The notes under the pieces were generated by a model that worked only from the letters and a program-made list of their open reading frames with translations, did not search any database and was not told where the DNA came from. DNA of 61,742 nucleotides from a virus. This document shows, piece by piece, positions 16,679 to 25,768 of the stretch (the first letter of the stretch is position 1; each line of letters starts with the position of its first letter). The position numbers and the translations under genes were made by a program. The DNA lies in the IMG/VR virus record IMGVR_UViG_3300042503_000814, positions 1 through 61,742 of that record. The stretch is one strand, 5' to 3'.

Positions 16679-17914
16679 CTATTTGCTATTGCCCCGAATG
16701 GCTCGTTTCAGTGCCGACAGGGAAATAGCGGCCAAAACCAAGGCGTACCCAGCGGGTTGGAAAAACCACAAATCCCGCTTTTCGGCCTCTTCCTTGAGCC
16801 AGCCGATGATCTCAGGCAGGCGCGTCAGGCACTCCCATTCCCCCCAAGCGTCCATCTGTGCAGCCCGCGCGTTACAGCTGCAGGTGGGGGATGCCACAAT
16901 TCCCGCGAGGCTCAGGAGCCTTTTGACTTCCGCCCCAGGCCCGGGTGGCGGTGGCGGTTCCTCCCCGGCTGCGTAAACGATTGGATCACCAATGGCTGCG
17001 GGCGTGTAGCCGGGGCAGGGGTCCGGTGTGATGGTCCCGGTGAAAGTTCCGCGGTTGTCTCCAGTATTTGAATCGTTCTGGCGCAGGTACAACAGGCCCG
17101 CCCCAGGCGACCCGGAGTAACTTGAGCCAACCAAGAAGGGGGTGCCTGTTAGGCCAATCCTGCCAATGAGAGCCATGTGGCAAATAGCAAACACCACGCT
17201 GTTCGCATTGGAGCAGTCAGCAGCAGGCACGCCATTGGGCGTGGCAGTCGAACCGGCTCCCGCCCACTCCACTGTCCCTGCGGCGCAGCGGTCGCAACTC
17301 GCCGTGGCCGAGATCGCCACGGCTGAACCCGCCGTAAGCGTCACTCCAGTGTTCAGCCACTCGTTTGTGTTGACATTGACGGTGAAGCTGGTGGTCGATG
17401 CAGGAAGACATCCAGATGACCCGCAGCACTTCTGTCCAGATGTGCAGCAGTTGTAGGCCGAACCAGTTCCAGCGCAGAACGTGCCGGTCGTACACTTGTT
17501 CACACAGTTCCCGCTGGCATTATCGCATCTCTGCGACAGCGGACAGCACGTTCCGGCACAGCAGGAACGAGGAGCAGGGCAGGTGAGAACGCAGAAACCC
17601 GTGGCGGTGTCGCATGCGTTGCAGTAGTAGCTTGGGCACCCGCCGTTAAAGACACCGCCCGAAGTCAGCGTGACACAATTGCATGTAGTGTAGGGGGCGT
17701 GCAGAATCTTACCTGCATTGCTGCACTGGCACGCATCCGCAAGAGTGCATTGCGGGGAGACTGAAGGCTGGTTTACGGGGGCGGTGCATGCGTACTGCGT
17801 GCAATTCCCGCCCGCTGTAAACGTGCCGGAAGTGGCAGCGCACTGAGAGGCTCCCGTAGCAGTGCAAGTGGCCCCGTTGCAGCACCGGCCTGTCTCGCAA
17901 CATGAACACGCCAT
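16679..17914 (-). CDS. cysteine-rich adhesin with LecA-like lectin domain and C-terminal membrane helix
   Basis: 411 residues. Residues 1-170 hold about 35 cysteines in short repeats (CCETGRCC, CCAGTCC, CCTSGQKCC) like disulphide-rich extracellular repeats. Residues about 175-310 resemble PA-IL/LecA-type galactose lectins: NEWLNTGVTLTAGSAV, ALIGRIGLTGTPFLVGSS, LLYLRQNDSNTGDNRGTF. A Pro stretch follows, then a CxC segment and a hydrophobic helix (YALVLAAISLSALK). Probably a receptor-binding or envelope-attaching virion protein. Family call is from motif memory. Confidence 0.7.
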   Translation of the reverse strand: MACSCCETGRCCNGATCTATGASQCAATSGTFTAGGNCTQYACTAPVNQPSVSPQCTLADACQCSNAGKILHAPYTTCNCVTLTSGGVFNGGCPSYYCNACDTATGFCVLTCPAPRSCCAGTCCPLSQRCDNASGNCVNKCTTGTFCAGTGSAYNCCTSGQKCCGSSGCLPASTTSFTVNVNTNEWLNTGVTLTAGSAVAISATASCDRCAAGTVEWAGAGSTATPNGVPAADCSNANSVVFAICHMALIGRIGLTGTPFLVGSSYSGSPGAGLLYLRQNDSNTGDNRGTFTGTITPDPCPGYTPAAIGDPIVYAAGEEPPPPPGPGAEVKRLLSLAGIVASPTCSCNARAAQMDAWGEWECLTRLPEIIGWLKEEAEKRDLWFFQPAGYALVLAAISLSALKRAIRGNSK

Positions 17915-19803
17915 CAGAATCGCGGCCTCAAGTAAACGAGTATGTCTGCCTTGGGCGCTACTGTTATGTCCAGTTTCTTTGTCTCCTGCTCTTCATCCAG
18001 TGACACCTCGTCGTCCTTCAGAGTCCCTTCGCCCGTAGGCTCCTTGACTGCTATTGAACCACTTAAGGACGCGGGCACATCAATGGTGCCCGCCGTTAGC
18101 GTGACGGTGGCTCCAGTAGCACTGACCGTAACTGTCGATGTGGTGCTGCCGCTCGTTGGAGTGAACGTGCCGCCATTCACCGTGAGCGAGGCAGATGCGG
18201 ACCCAGAGGACTTTGTGAGTGTGACGGTGGGCGTGGTGATGGAGACGGCGGTGGCTGTAGAGCCAGTCAGCGAAACAACACCACCGGAAACTGGAGCAGA
18301 AAACGCGGCGGTGGCAGCTGTCTTGGTGAGCGAGATGGTTGGCGTTGTGATTGACAACGCGCGAGATGTGGAGCCAGACAGGGTGACCGTACCACCTGCG
18401 ACCGTGAACGTCGGCGTGACGGTTGCGGTGGACTTGTTCAGAGTTACGGATGGGCCAAAGATAGTAAGGCTACGGCTCGTTATACCGCCCAGCAAAACAC
18501 TGCCCGCAACACTTCCCTGCGAGCTAATGGTCACCCCGGGCGTGCCCGTGAAGGTCACGTTGTAGGTCTGGTTGGTGGTTGTAAGCACTAACTTGCAGGA
18601 GGCGTCCAAGTAACCTCCGGTCGGAATCGGGATGGTGACCGTTCCTGCCAGAGAACCCAGTGAAGCGTCTGCTTTGATGCCCTCTGGCGTTGCGGTAAAA
18701 GATCCCGTCGTCGGCACCGAGCACAATCCAGTCACGGATCCCACGTTGACGGTCGGGTATATGTCGTACGTGATTGTGCCGCTGGCCGTTGCGCCAGCGA
18801 GTGCCCCAGTGGTTGGGAGCGAGACGGTTCCTGACACAGTGCCACAGGTCGCTGTTGGGTAGGTGTCGTAGGAAATGGTGCCGCCAGCCGTCGCTCCTGA
18901 CAGCGACCCGCCAGTAGGAAGAGATACCGTGCCAGTGATGGTGCTGCACGTAGCGGTCGGGTACGTGTCGTAGGAAATGTTGCCGCTCGCTGTGGCACCC
19001 GATAACGAACCGCCCGTGACGGTCGGAAGGGTTACCGTCCCGGAGGCGCTGATGGCACTGATGCTTGCGCTTTCGACAGTCGGAACTTCCACGGTTCCCG
19101 TGACCGTAAACTCCTTGTTTCTGTCCGTGGTGCCAACCGTCACCGCTTTGTCGAACACGTAGGCGTTGGTCGCGTGCGGCACACCTACCGTGCCGCTGAC
19201 AAGCACGCTCTTCAGAATGCGCGTGCGGCCGTTAGTGAAAGGCAGCTGCATCGGAACGAAACCACCGCCGCCAAAAAGGACGGTGGTTATGCCATCGCGC
19301 CCGTCGCGCCCGCTCGCGCCATCGCGACCGGCTTGACCAACGTAGGTGTTGTTGATGTAGTCAACATTAAGGTTGGTGGTGTTGAGGTTCTCGGTGGTTG
19401 TGTTGTTGATGGTGGTGTTTTCAAACGTGCTGTTGCCTGCGACGTTGAACGTGTCGCCACCGAAGTAGTTGTTGTAGTTGAAGTCTTGGTTGATCGGGAA
19501 ATTGAACTGGTGACCGTCGTAGTTGTTGGTGTTGTTGGTGTTGTTATATGTGTCGCCAGCGACATCAACGAAGGTGTCTTGGCCAGCGGTAGGCAGCAGA
19601 TCGCGGTAGTCGGATGTCCTCCACACTCCTGGCCGCGCCAGACCACCAGCGCCTGTGGTGTTTGGGGGCTGGATATTGACCGCACCGCGGTGCGAGAGCG
19701 GCTGCTGGCAGTTGCCGAGAGCCTGCATCAGCTGCCGCAGCGCGGCCTCTGGGAGAGCGCCGGACAGAGCCTGCGCCAGTTGCGGCATGCTTTGCGTAAA
19801 CAC
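17914..19803 (-). CDS. repetitive Ser/Thr-rich tail adhesin with short collagen-like segment
   Basis: 629 residues; GTG 19803 is the preferred start, overlapping the preceding stop by one base. Asn/Thr-rich region (about 75-150), then a collagen-like Gly-x-x run (GQAGRDGASGRDGRDG), then a long series of beta repeats of the type TISYDTYPTATCGTVSGTVS and SITTPTVTLTKS. Ends with a short charged tail. Looks like a fibrous tail spike or fibre. Confidence 0.65.
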   Translation of the reverse strand: MFTQSMPQLAQALSGALPEAALRQLMQALGNCQQPLSHRGAVNIQPPNTTGAGGLARPGVWRTSDYRDLLPTAGQDTFVDVAGDTYNNTNNTNNYDGHQFNFPINQDFNYNNYFGGDTFNVAGNSTFENTTINNTTTENLNTTNLNVDYINNTYVGQAGRDGASGRDGRDGITTVLFGGGGFVPMQLPFTNGRTRILKSVLVSGTVGVPHATNAYVFDKAVTVGTTDRNKEFTVTGTVEVPTVESASISAISASGTVTLPTVTGGSLSGATASGNISYDTYPTATCSTITGTVSLPTGGSLSGATAGGTISYDTYPTATCGTVSGTVSLPTTGALAGATASGTITYDIYPTVNVGSVTGLCSVPTTGSFTATPEGIKADASLGSLAGTVTIPIPTGGYLDASCKLVLTTTNQTYNVTFTGTPGVTISSQGSVAGSVLLGGITSRSLTIFGPSVTLNKSTATVTPTFTVAGGTVTLSGSTSRALSITTPTISLTKTAATAAFSAPVSGGVVSLTGSTATAVSITTPTVTLTKSSGSASASLTVNGGTFTPTSGSTTSTVTVSATGATVTLTAGTIDVPASLSGSIAVKEPTGEGTLKDDEVSLDEEQETKKLDITVAPKADILVYLRPRF

Positions 19804-22388
19804 TACTTCACACCCTCCACAACGACCGTGTGTATGGAAGGCGTGTTGCCGGACGACGACTGAGTACCGGCAAACGCTACGGCGACATGCCTGTCGGCCC
19901 CAGCAGAACGCTCTTCATTGCCGCCGCTAAACATGGCGCGTGCAACACCGCTCGCCTCACCGAGAGTAGAGCGGGTGCGTTTCATGTTCAAAACAGACTC
20001 CGCGCCCGGGACGACCGGGACAAACCCATCCCCCCGATCACTGGCAACGGCATTCGGACGCGGGGTATCGGAGCCGTTGAAGTAGCGAGACAGCGAGAGC
20101 GGGGCATCGCCAGTAGTCGGCGTGTACAGCACGCTCACGGCCTGCCTGCTTTCTTCATTCACTAGCTCCATGTTGCCGGAACGGAAGCTGTACGGGATGG
20201 CCGTGCCGTTGTCTGAGTAACCCGCCATGCGTACGAAGCCAGACGCGGCGTACGCAACCCCCTGCTGCCCGCCAACTGCATAGGGTGCCGCTGCCGTCAG
20301 TGGCACTGCGTACTGCTCGTCCCACCAAGACTTGGTAGTTACCGAGTAGCACAGCGCGCGGGCGGGCGAGGAGTCTGTGGAGTTGCAGTAGAAGAATCGG
20401 ACAACCTTGGTGGCCAAGTCGGCACGCACAAAAAACAGCGCGGACTTGGAGAAGTCGATGATGCCGTCACGCCAGTAGTTGTCCACCGGCACGGAGATAG
20501 GCTGGTCGCCCTGGCCGTCAAAGACATACATCCCGTAGCTATCCGCAATGAAAGCCACGCCGCCCATCACATCCCAGCAGCGGCTGTTCAGCACGCCGCG
20601 GTAGGCCACCAGCATGATGCTGGCATCCAGCACTGGCTGGGCCACGTAGTTCAGCTTGTATAGGTGCCGGGACTGGGCGGCGACTAGAAATGAGCCAAGA
20701 GGGATGAGGGCCACCACTGCATCGGAGTCGCCAGCGTTCTCCTGGACAACAAGCTCATTTTCCAAGGGGATGGATTCTGGCTCATCCACCTCTGAGAAGT
20801 AGAGGCTGTTGGGTTTCTCGCCGGTCGTATCCACGGCCAGCCAGCAGCGGTCTTGGAACATGCACGCCACTGAGAAATTCCCGGGAGGCACTCCAAACCG
20901 GCGGGCGTTCAGCTGGCCGCTAGGCAGCGTCACAGGCAGCAAGCCGTAGCCATCGCGCTCCGCATCAGACAGCTGCTCGTCAGTGAACGTATCGGTGAAC
21001 GTGCCAGTAAAATTCCCGGCCGACCGCAGGATCTTCGCCACGCGGAACAGCAGGACGCTCTGGTCGGAGGTGGTGCGCCACAACTCCACGGCAGTGACAC
21101 GGTCGTCCAGCCCCGCGTGCGCAAGCGTCCAGGTCAAAGAGGACGCACCGTTTTGAACGTCAACCTCAACCAGTTCCGAAATCGAAGAACTGATCGGGCC
21201 GCGGAACTTCTCTGGCGTGGAGTCGATGTATCGGATCGCGCACTTATACTTGCCGCGCAGGACGTTGGAGACAGTCGCGGTGGCAGTGGCGTTGTAGTCG
21301 CCAAGCGCCACAGTCGGCGGCAAGGCGTAGCTGCCAGCGCCATAGACAGATACCTTCGTTATGCTTCCGCCGGACACCGCCGCAGTGGCCGCGGCTGCAG
21401 AGGCTGTATCGTCGGTGGGGTCGGGCTGAAATGAGATGGTGGGCGGCGAGAGAAAGCCGGTCCCGCCGTTGGTGACCGTCACCGCCGCTACCCCGTACTG
21501 CATGCCGACAGACAGGACGGCACCCGCACCACCGCCTCCAGTCAGCGAAGCAGTCACAGCGCCAGTCGCCCCCTTGCCGCCAGAGCGAAGGTCTACGGCC
21601 GAGATAACGCCAGTGTCCGATACGGTGACGACAGCGTTCGCGCCGGTCAGACCCTGCGCACTGGAGAACACCACGGTGGGAGTGGAGGTATAGCCCGTGC
21701 CGCCATTGACCACAGTTACGGCCTGCACAGATCCAGAGACGCCAACAGAGAACGTCGCGCCCGCAGCATTGCTGACGCTCAGGGACACGGCTGGAGCAGA
21801 TGTGTAGCCCGCCCCAGGCTCCGAGATGGTGATGCCGACAACCCTTCCGCCAGCGACATCCGCACGCGCCACTGCAGTGGTGGTTGGGGAGCCGCCAGAG
21901 AACGTGACTGTCGGAGCGACCGAGTAGCCGTTGCCAGGGCTGACGACATTGACCGCATCCACATAGCCAGCCATTGATGAACTGGCGATAGCGACTGCCG
22001 GTCCCTTGTAGGGCTTCTGCAACCCGATTGGCTGCATGGTGCCTGCGGAGCCATCCCAGCGCAGACCGCGGCCCATGCCATCGAACACGTACAGATCATT
22101 GAAGCGGGAGCGGACAAACGACGCCGGGATGATAGATCCCGCGTAGACGCGCGCGGACGCCAAGGCATTGCCAGAGAGAGTGACCGTGGGTGCGGATGTG
22201 TAGCCTGTTCCACCATTGGTGATAACAACAGACTCAACCTGCGTACCGGCCATGTGGGCAAGTCCGACAGCGCCCGTGCCGCCGCCGCCAGAAAAGCTCA
22301 CTGAAGGTGGAGCGGTGTACCCGGAACCGCCAGTGGTTATTGAGATTGAGACGACTTGGCCGGATCGACGCTGGGCCAGATAGGTCAT
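19803..22388 (-). CDS. tail nozzle-like protein with GGxGYTxxPTV repeats
   Basis: 861 residues from ATG 22388, which shares a base with the TAA of the small gene before it. Residues 1-290 are nine or so repeats of about 30 residues around GG(T/S)GYTSAPTVTLSG. The rest resembles the beta-propeller and C-terminal part of podovirus nozzle proteins (LNARRFGVPPGNFSVACMFQ, SLYFSEVDEPESIP, GVLNSRCWDVMGGVAFIAD). It closes the tail tube below the adaptor. The normal N-terminus of such a protein seems to be encoded by 22388-22663. Confidence 0.75.
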   Translation of the reverse strand: MTYLAQRRSGQVVSISITTGGSGYTAPPSVSFSGGGGTGAVGLAHMAGTQVESVVITNGGTGYTSAPTVTLSGNALASARVYAGSIIPASFVRSRFNDLYVFDGMGRGLRWDGSAGTMQPIGLQKPYKGPAVAIASSSMAGYVDAVNVVSPGNGYSVAPTVTFSGGSPTTTAVARADVAGGRVVGITISEPGAGYTSAPAVSLSVSNAAGATFSVGVSGSVQAVTVVNGGTGYTSTPTVVFSSAQGLTGANAVVTVSDTGVISAVDLRSGGKGATGAVTASLTGGGGAGAVLSVGMQYGVAAVTVTNGGTGFLSPPTISFQPDPTDDTASAAAATAAVSGGSITKVSVYGAGSYALPPTVALGDYNATATATVSNVLRGKYKCAIRYIDSTPEKFRGPISSSISELVEVDVQNGASSLTWTLAHAGLDDRVTAVELWRTTSDQSVLLFRVAKILRSAGNFTGTFTDTFTDEQLSDAERDGYGLLPVTLPSGQLNARRFGVPPGNFSVACMFQDRCWLAVDTTGEKPNSLYFSEVDEPESIPLENELVVQENAGDSDAVVALIPLGSFLVAAQSRHLYKLNYVAQPVLDASIMLVAYRGVLNSRCWDVMGGVAFIADSYGMYVFDGQGDQPISVPVDNYWRDGIIDFSKSALFFVRADLATKVVRFFYCNSTDSSPARALCYSVTTKSWWDEQYAVPLTAAAPYAVGGQQGVAYAASGFVRMAGYSDNGTAIPYSFRSGNMELVNEESRQAVSVLYTPTTGDAPLSLSRYFNGSDTPRPNAVASDRGDGFVPVVPGAESVLNMKRTRSTLGEASGVARAMFSGGNEERSAGADRHVAVAFAGTQSSSGNTPSIHTVVVEGVK

Positions 22389-22663
22389 TAGGCGCTGCCT
22401 GTCTTCACGGAGGAGTAGATGCGTCCGGCCGAGTCTTGGTAGACGAGATGCTCTTGTGTGCCGCTCTGGTATCGGAAGGCTGACACAACAGGAGATGCCG
22501 TGGAGTCGGCAGAAGTAAACGTGATGGGCGACAGGCCAGCGCGCACAGTGAGCTTCCCCGGCACCAAGCACTGCAGGTTGACTTGCTGTACCGTTGAGCC
22601 GGGAGGTATGGAATACGGCGAGGCGTTTGTGACCAGCCCAGCCCACTTGTCGATGACGATCAT
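22388..22663 (-). CDS. nozzle N-terminal-like small protein
   Basis: 91 residues, MIVIDKWAGLVTNASPYSIPPG, then VNLQCLVPGKLTVRAGLSPI and EHLVYQDSAGRIYSS. This is how podovirus nozzle proteins usually begin (W-GGL..., N-terminal R-P-G strand, then a propeller blade). Here it stops at TAA overlapping the ATG of the next gene, so the nozzle may be made of two chains. Confidence 0.65.
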   Translation of the reverse strand: MIVIDKWAGLVTNASPYSIPPGSTVQQVNLQCLVPGKLTVRAGLSPITFTSADSTASPVVSAFRYQSGTQEHLVYQDSAGRIYSSVKTGSA

Positions 22664-23796
22664 GGATTACCTCCATCGAAGTTGTCGGCCTGCAGCGGCG
22701 TCCTCCACGCCATAGCATCGAAGATCACTCGCTGCGGCTGCTGGAACGGAGTGAGGGCATCCGACTCCATGGCCAGACGCAAGTCCCGCTGGTACATGGC
22801 GAAGGCGTTGTCCGGCTTGGTGTTGCGTGTGCGGGCCAGCCAGTACGCCGCACAGGACAAGAATCCGTTATTCATCCCAGGCGACATGTCCACTATGTCG
22901 GTGACGAGGTACTTCGCCCCCGTTGCAGTAAGGGAGGTGGCCAAGGTGCAAGAGGTGGCGCTGGCGACTGATGCGATAACTGCCTCTCCTTGGTAGGGGA
23001 GAAGCGATCCATCGCTGCCTGGGAAATCAGTGGCGGTGCCCACTCGCATGACCGAACCAACCATGGCGGCTGTGAAGGCAGTGCCCGTGCCAGTGACGGC
23101 CGTGCCAGCGATGGTCACCGTGCCCTGACGCGAGCTAGCCTCATGGCCCGAGATCCGCAGGCGGCGCGGCAGGCGGCGATACGTGAAGTCCAGGTTGGAG
23201 TTGGCGACCGGATACCCAACGACCTTAATCGCCCACCCAGTGCCATGCGGATCCTTGATGACCGTCCACGCATGCGGCGGTCCTGCAAGGTTGTTGGCGT
23301 TCTCCAGCTTCATCGCTTGGTCGGCCGACACGTAGATGAACCGCGTCCATGCCACATGGTCGATTGGAGAGTCCAACGACCGGAAGTCGGACGGCAGGGG
23401 AAAGGTGTCTTGGTACAGCGTGGCTGCTGTGGGATTGAGGAAATCACTGGATGGAGTCAGGATCGGGTCGCACAGCAGTCGGGTGCTGCTGACGCGGGTG
23501 GCGATCTTAGCGACCGTGTTGTTGAGTCGCATGCGCGACAGCACCGAGTTGGTCGGGAATGCGTCCCCAGACGACAGGTCGAAGAACCTTGTGTCTTGGC
23601 TGTAGGTAACCGAGCCGTACCAGTTGATGGAGAACCGGATCCGGCCGTGAGTCTGGTAGTAGTTCCAGTCGCGGATCGTTGAGAGTTCGCTGTAGGCGCG
23701 CTGGATGGATGTGCGGATGTCGGTCTGTTCAGCATCCTGCGGGCCACCCGAACTGCTGGTGATGAGATGTTCGACCGCGTCGTAGTAAGTCAGCAT
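22660..23796 (-). CDS. tail adaptor protein (gp11-like)
   Basis: 378 residues. Helical start (TDIRTSIQRAYSELSTIRDWNYYQ), then a beta-rich region with LPSDFRSLD and an insertion of Gly/Thr repeats (AVTGTGTAFTAAMVGSVMRVG), and a helical end (AMYQRDLRLAMESD). This pattern is typical of the podovirus adaptor that joins portal to nozzle. Sits directly upstream of the nozzle genes. Confidence 0.75.
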   Translation of the reverse strand: MLTYYDAVEHLITSSSGGPQDAEQTDIRTSIQRAYSELSTIRDWNYYQTHGRIRFSINWYGSVTYSQDTRFFDLSSGDAFPTNSVLSRMRLNNTVAKIATRVSSTRLLCDPILTPSSDFLNPTAATLYQDTFPLPSDFRSLDSPIDHVAWTRFIYVSADQAMKLENANNLAGPPHAWTVIKDPHGTGWAIKVVGYPVANSNLDFTYRRLPRRLRISGHEASSRQGTVTIAGTAVTGTGTAFTAAMVGSVMRVGTATDFPGSDGSLLPYQGEAVIASVASATSCTLATSLTATGAKYLVTDIVDMSPGMNNGFLSCAAYWLARTRNTKPDNAFAMYQRDLRLAMESDALTPFQQPQRVIFDAMAWRTPLQADNFDGGNP

Positions 23797-24107
23797 TAGG
23801 AAGCCTCGCTTGCGATCACGCCCTGCTCGCGGCCAATCTTCGCCACGTATGCCATGAGGCTCGCAACTACTGCACCGAGTTCAGCGTCGGCTGCGGAGCC
23901 TGTTAAGACATCACGCACTTCCAGCCACTGGCCTTGCGCTGGCTCCAGAGTGCCATCGGACTGGCAAAACCTCCGCAGTCGCACGCGGGCCGTAACCTCC
24001 GCGAGCGGGTCGGGCGCAGATACAACAACCTCCTCCACCCAGACCGCATCGTAAGCCTTGGCAGGGATCAGAATCGGATCAGCAGACAACAGTGTTTCTA
24101 GGGGCAT
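23796..24107 (-). CDS. hypothetical structural protein
   Basis: 103 residues from ATG 24107 with AAGGAGGG upstream. Beta-rich N-terminal half (VWVEEVVVSAPDPLAEVTARVRL) and helical C-terminal half. Between fibre and adaptor genes; function unknown. Confidence 0.65.
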   Translation of the reverse strand: MPLETLLSADPILIPAKAYDAVWVEEVVVSAPDPLAEVTARVRLRRFCQSDGTLEPAQGQWLEVRDVLTGSAADAELGAVVASLMAYVAKIGREQGVIASEAS

Positions 24108-24120
24108 GTGCCCTCCTTTG

Positions 24121-25377
24121 TTACCAAGTCGCGTGTGCAATGCGCCGCCATGTATTGGTGGCCGTGCATATGTACAGATGCGTAGCGTCCCAACAGACCT
24201 CGCCCACTGCGCCAGTCGCCGTGGCTGATGCTGGCGTCCGAGCAGTGCGGATGCGGACTGTGCTGCCAGCCACATCGATAGGCACGGTCGGGCTTGTAAC
24301 GCCCACGCCGATGCTTCCAGCGAAGTAGCTCTGTGCCGTGGCGTCCGAGTAGATTGCATAGTTGCCGCCTGCGGCGGGTGGATTGACGATGCGCACGCCA
24401 TAGTTAGTGCTGGCATTAAGCGCATTCACGTAGACGCCGGTATTTGCAGTCCCTGCGCCCGTAGCCTGCCCCATGAGGGCATAATTAACTGTTCCGGCAC
24501 CTGCGTTAATGACGCTATTTACGCCTGTCCCGCTAGAGTGGGTGACATACAAAGCCGCTCCCGTACTCGCCGCGCCGATGCCTACCTTGCCCGAAGAATC
24601 AATCCGCATCCTCTCCACGCCACCAGTGCTGACGGCGAGTGTGTCTGCAGCCGGAAATAGTAGCCCAGTGTTCGCGTCCGAATACACGCTAATCGAAGGC
24701 GCAGCCGCCGAGCCGGACGAATAAACGGCAAAGCCAACATTGTCGAATCGTCCAACATCGATCCCGCTAACTAGGAATCTGTGAGCGCCTGCTCCGACTT
24801 GGTTGTAGATGATCTGCGAGCCGGTCACGTAGTTGGACAGGTACAGAAGGCCAGCTGTTGTTTCTGCAAGCTGGCCCGTGCCTGCTGTCGCTGTCAGGTT
24901 GAGCGTAGCACCAGCCGCCACTGAGACAGTGAAGGTGCCAGACACCGTTCCGCCAGTCAGCGGCAGATAGGAAGATGCGGCGGCTGTGGCCATCGTCCCG
25001 AGGCCGAGCGTGGCACGGGCCGCGGAGGCATCCGCGTCATCAATGATGGATCGCCCGAACGCTGTGCAGGTGATCTCTTCCACCACCCCGGCCCCAGCCG
25101 TTGACCGGCCAAGCACGCGGTCGGTGGCAGACACGTTCTGGACTTTGGCGTATGTGACGGCAGAGTTTGCTATGCCTGCCGTTATTACCGCCCCGCCCGC
25201 AATCTTCGCTGCGGTGACGCTGCCATCCGCGGGCGTGGCGACGAACGTCGAAACCCCACCGGCAGCAGTCTGGTAGAAGAGTTTCCCATCCGCTTGGTTG
25301 ATGGCAATTTCGCCGTCAGCCAGCGAGGCTGGGACTTGTCCGGCGGTGTTGCTGCGCTTTAGGCGTGGAGGGGGCAT
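24121..25377 (-). CDS. tail fibre protein (type A N-terminus)
   Basis: 418 residues. The N-terminus (LKRSNTAGQVPASLADGEIA) is the short phage-fibre head seen again in 28204-29265 and 29266-30033. Then beta-rich repeats with LPLTGGTVSG and GVERMRIDSSGKVGIG, which are common in fibre shafts, and a C-terminal cap (WDATHLYICTATNTWRRIA). Binds receptors or carries other fibres. Confidence 0.8.
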   Translation of the reverse strand: MPPPRLKRSNTAGQVPASLADGEIAINQADGKLFYQTAAGGVSTFVATPADGSVTAAKIAGGAVITAGIANSAVTYAKVQNVSATDRVLGRSTAGAGVVEEITCTAFGRSIIDDADASAARATLGLGTMATAAASSYLPLTGGTVSGTFTVSVAAGATLNLTATAGTGQLAETTAGLLYLSNYVTGSQIIYNQVGAGAHRFLVSGIDVGRFDNVGFAVYSSGSAAAPSISVYSDANTGLLFPAADTLAVSTGGVERMRIDSSGKVGIGAASTGAALYVTHSSGTGVNSVINAGAGTVNYALMGQATGAGTANTGVYVNALNASTNYGVRIVNPPAAGGNYAIYSDATAQSYFAGSIGVGVTSPTVPIDVAGSTVRIRTARTPASATATGAVGEVCWDATHLYICTATNTWRRIAHATW

Positions 25378-25417
25378 GGAAAACCTAAGAAAGTGGGCCT
25401 AAAGACTATTGTCCCCG

Positions 25418-25768
25418 CTAGATCGTCGCCGCCTCAATGAACGCCTGATCGACCTGCGCCTCGCTCATTCCCAGAGCCGCCGCGAGCGGCACAAGCATGG
25501 GGTGCGTCCGCTCCACGTAACCTGAGTAGTCCCACTCCACCCTCACAGAGTCTCGCTGTAGCTGGTCGGGGATCGCATCGATGGCTGCATCAACCTGTGC
25601 GAGGCTAATGCCCTGACGCAGTAGCCAGAGGCGTATCTGGCGAGCGGAGACGCTCGCCGGTACAGATTCTTCCACGGCCTGTTGGTTCATGCCGATGACG
25701 TTGCCGCTCTCGTCACGCACTTCCCAAGTGCGAATGCCGTCGATCACGCCGAGGTAGGTGGTCGTCAT
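25418..25768 (-). CDS. fibre-associated protein, possible assembly chaperone
   Basis: 116 residues. VSARQIRLWLLRQGISLAQV, then VEWDYSGYVERTHPM and a helical end match a small protein often placed next to phage fibre genes. Its role is unproved; assembly helper or fibre subunit are possible. Overlaps the next fibre gene. Confidence 0.7.
   Translation of the reverse strand: MTTTYLGVIDGIRTWEVRDESGNVIGMNQQAVEESVPASVSARQIRLWLLRQGISLAQVDAAIDAIPDQLQRDSVRVEWDYSGYVERTHPMLVPLAAALGMSEAQVDQAFIEAATI

Noticed and set aside
18040-19080. DNA tandem repeat element
   Set aside because: The repeats are degenerate and explained by the Ser/Thr-rich beta repeats of the adhesin gene.
21430-22370. CRISPR array from regularly spaced similar units
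   Set aside because: Units are in frame, code GGxGYTxxPTV protein repeats and are not identical at DNA level.
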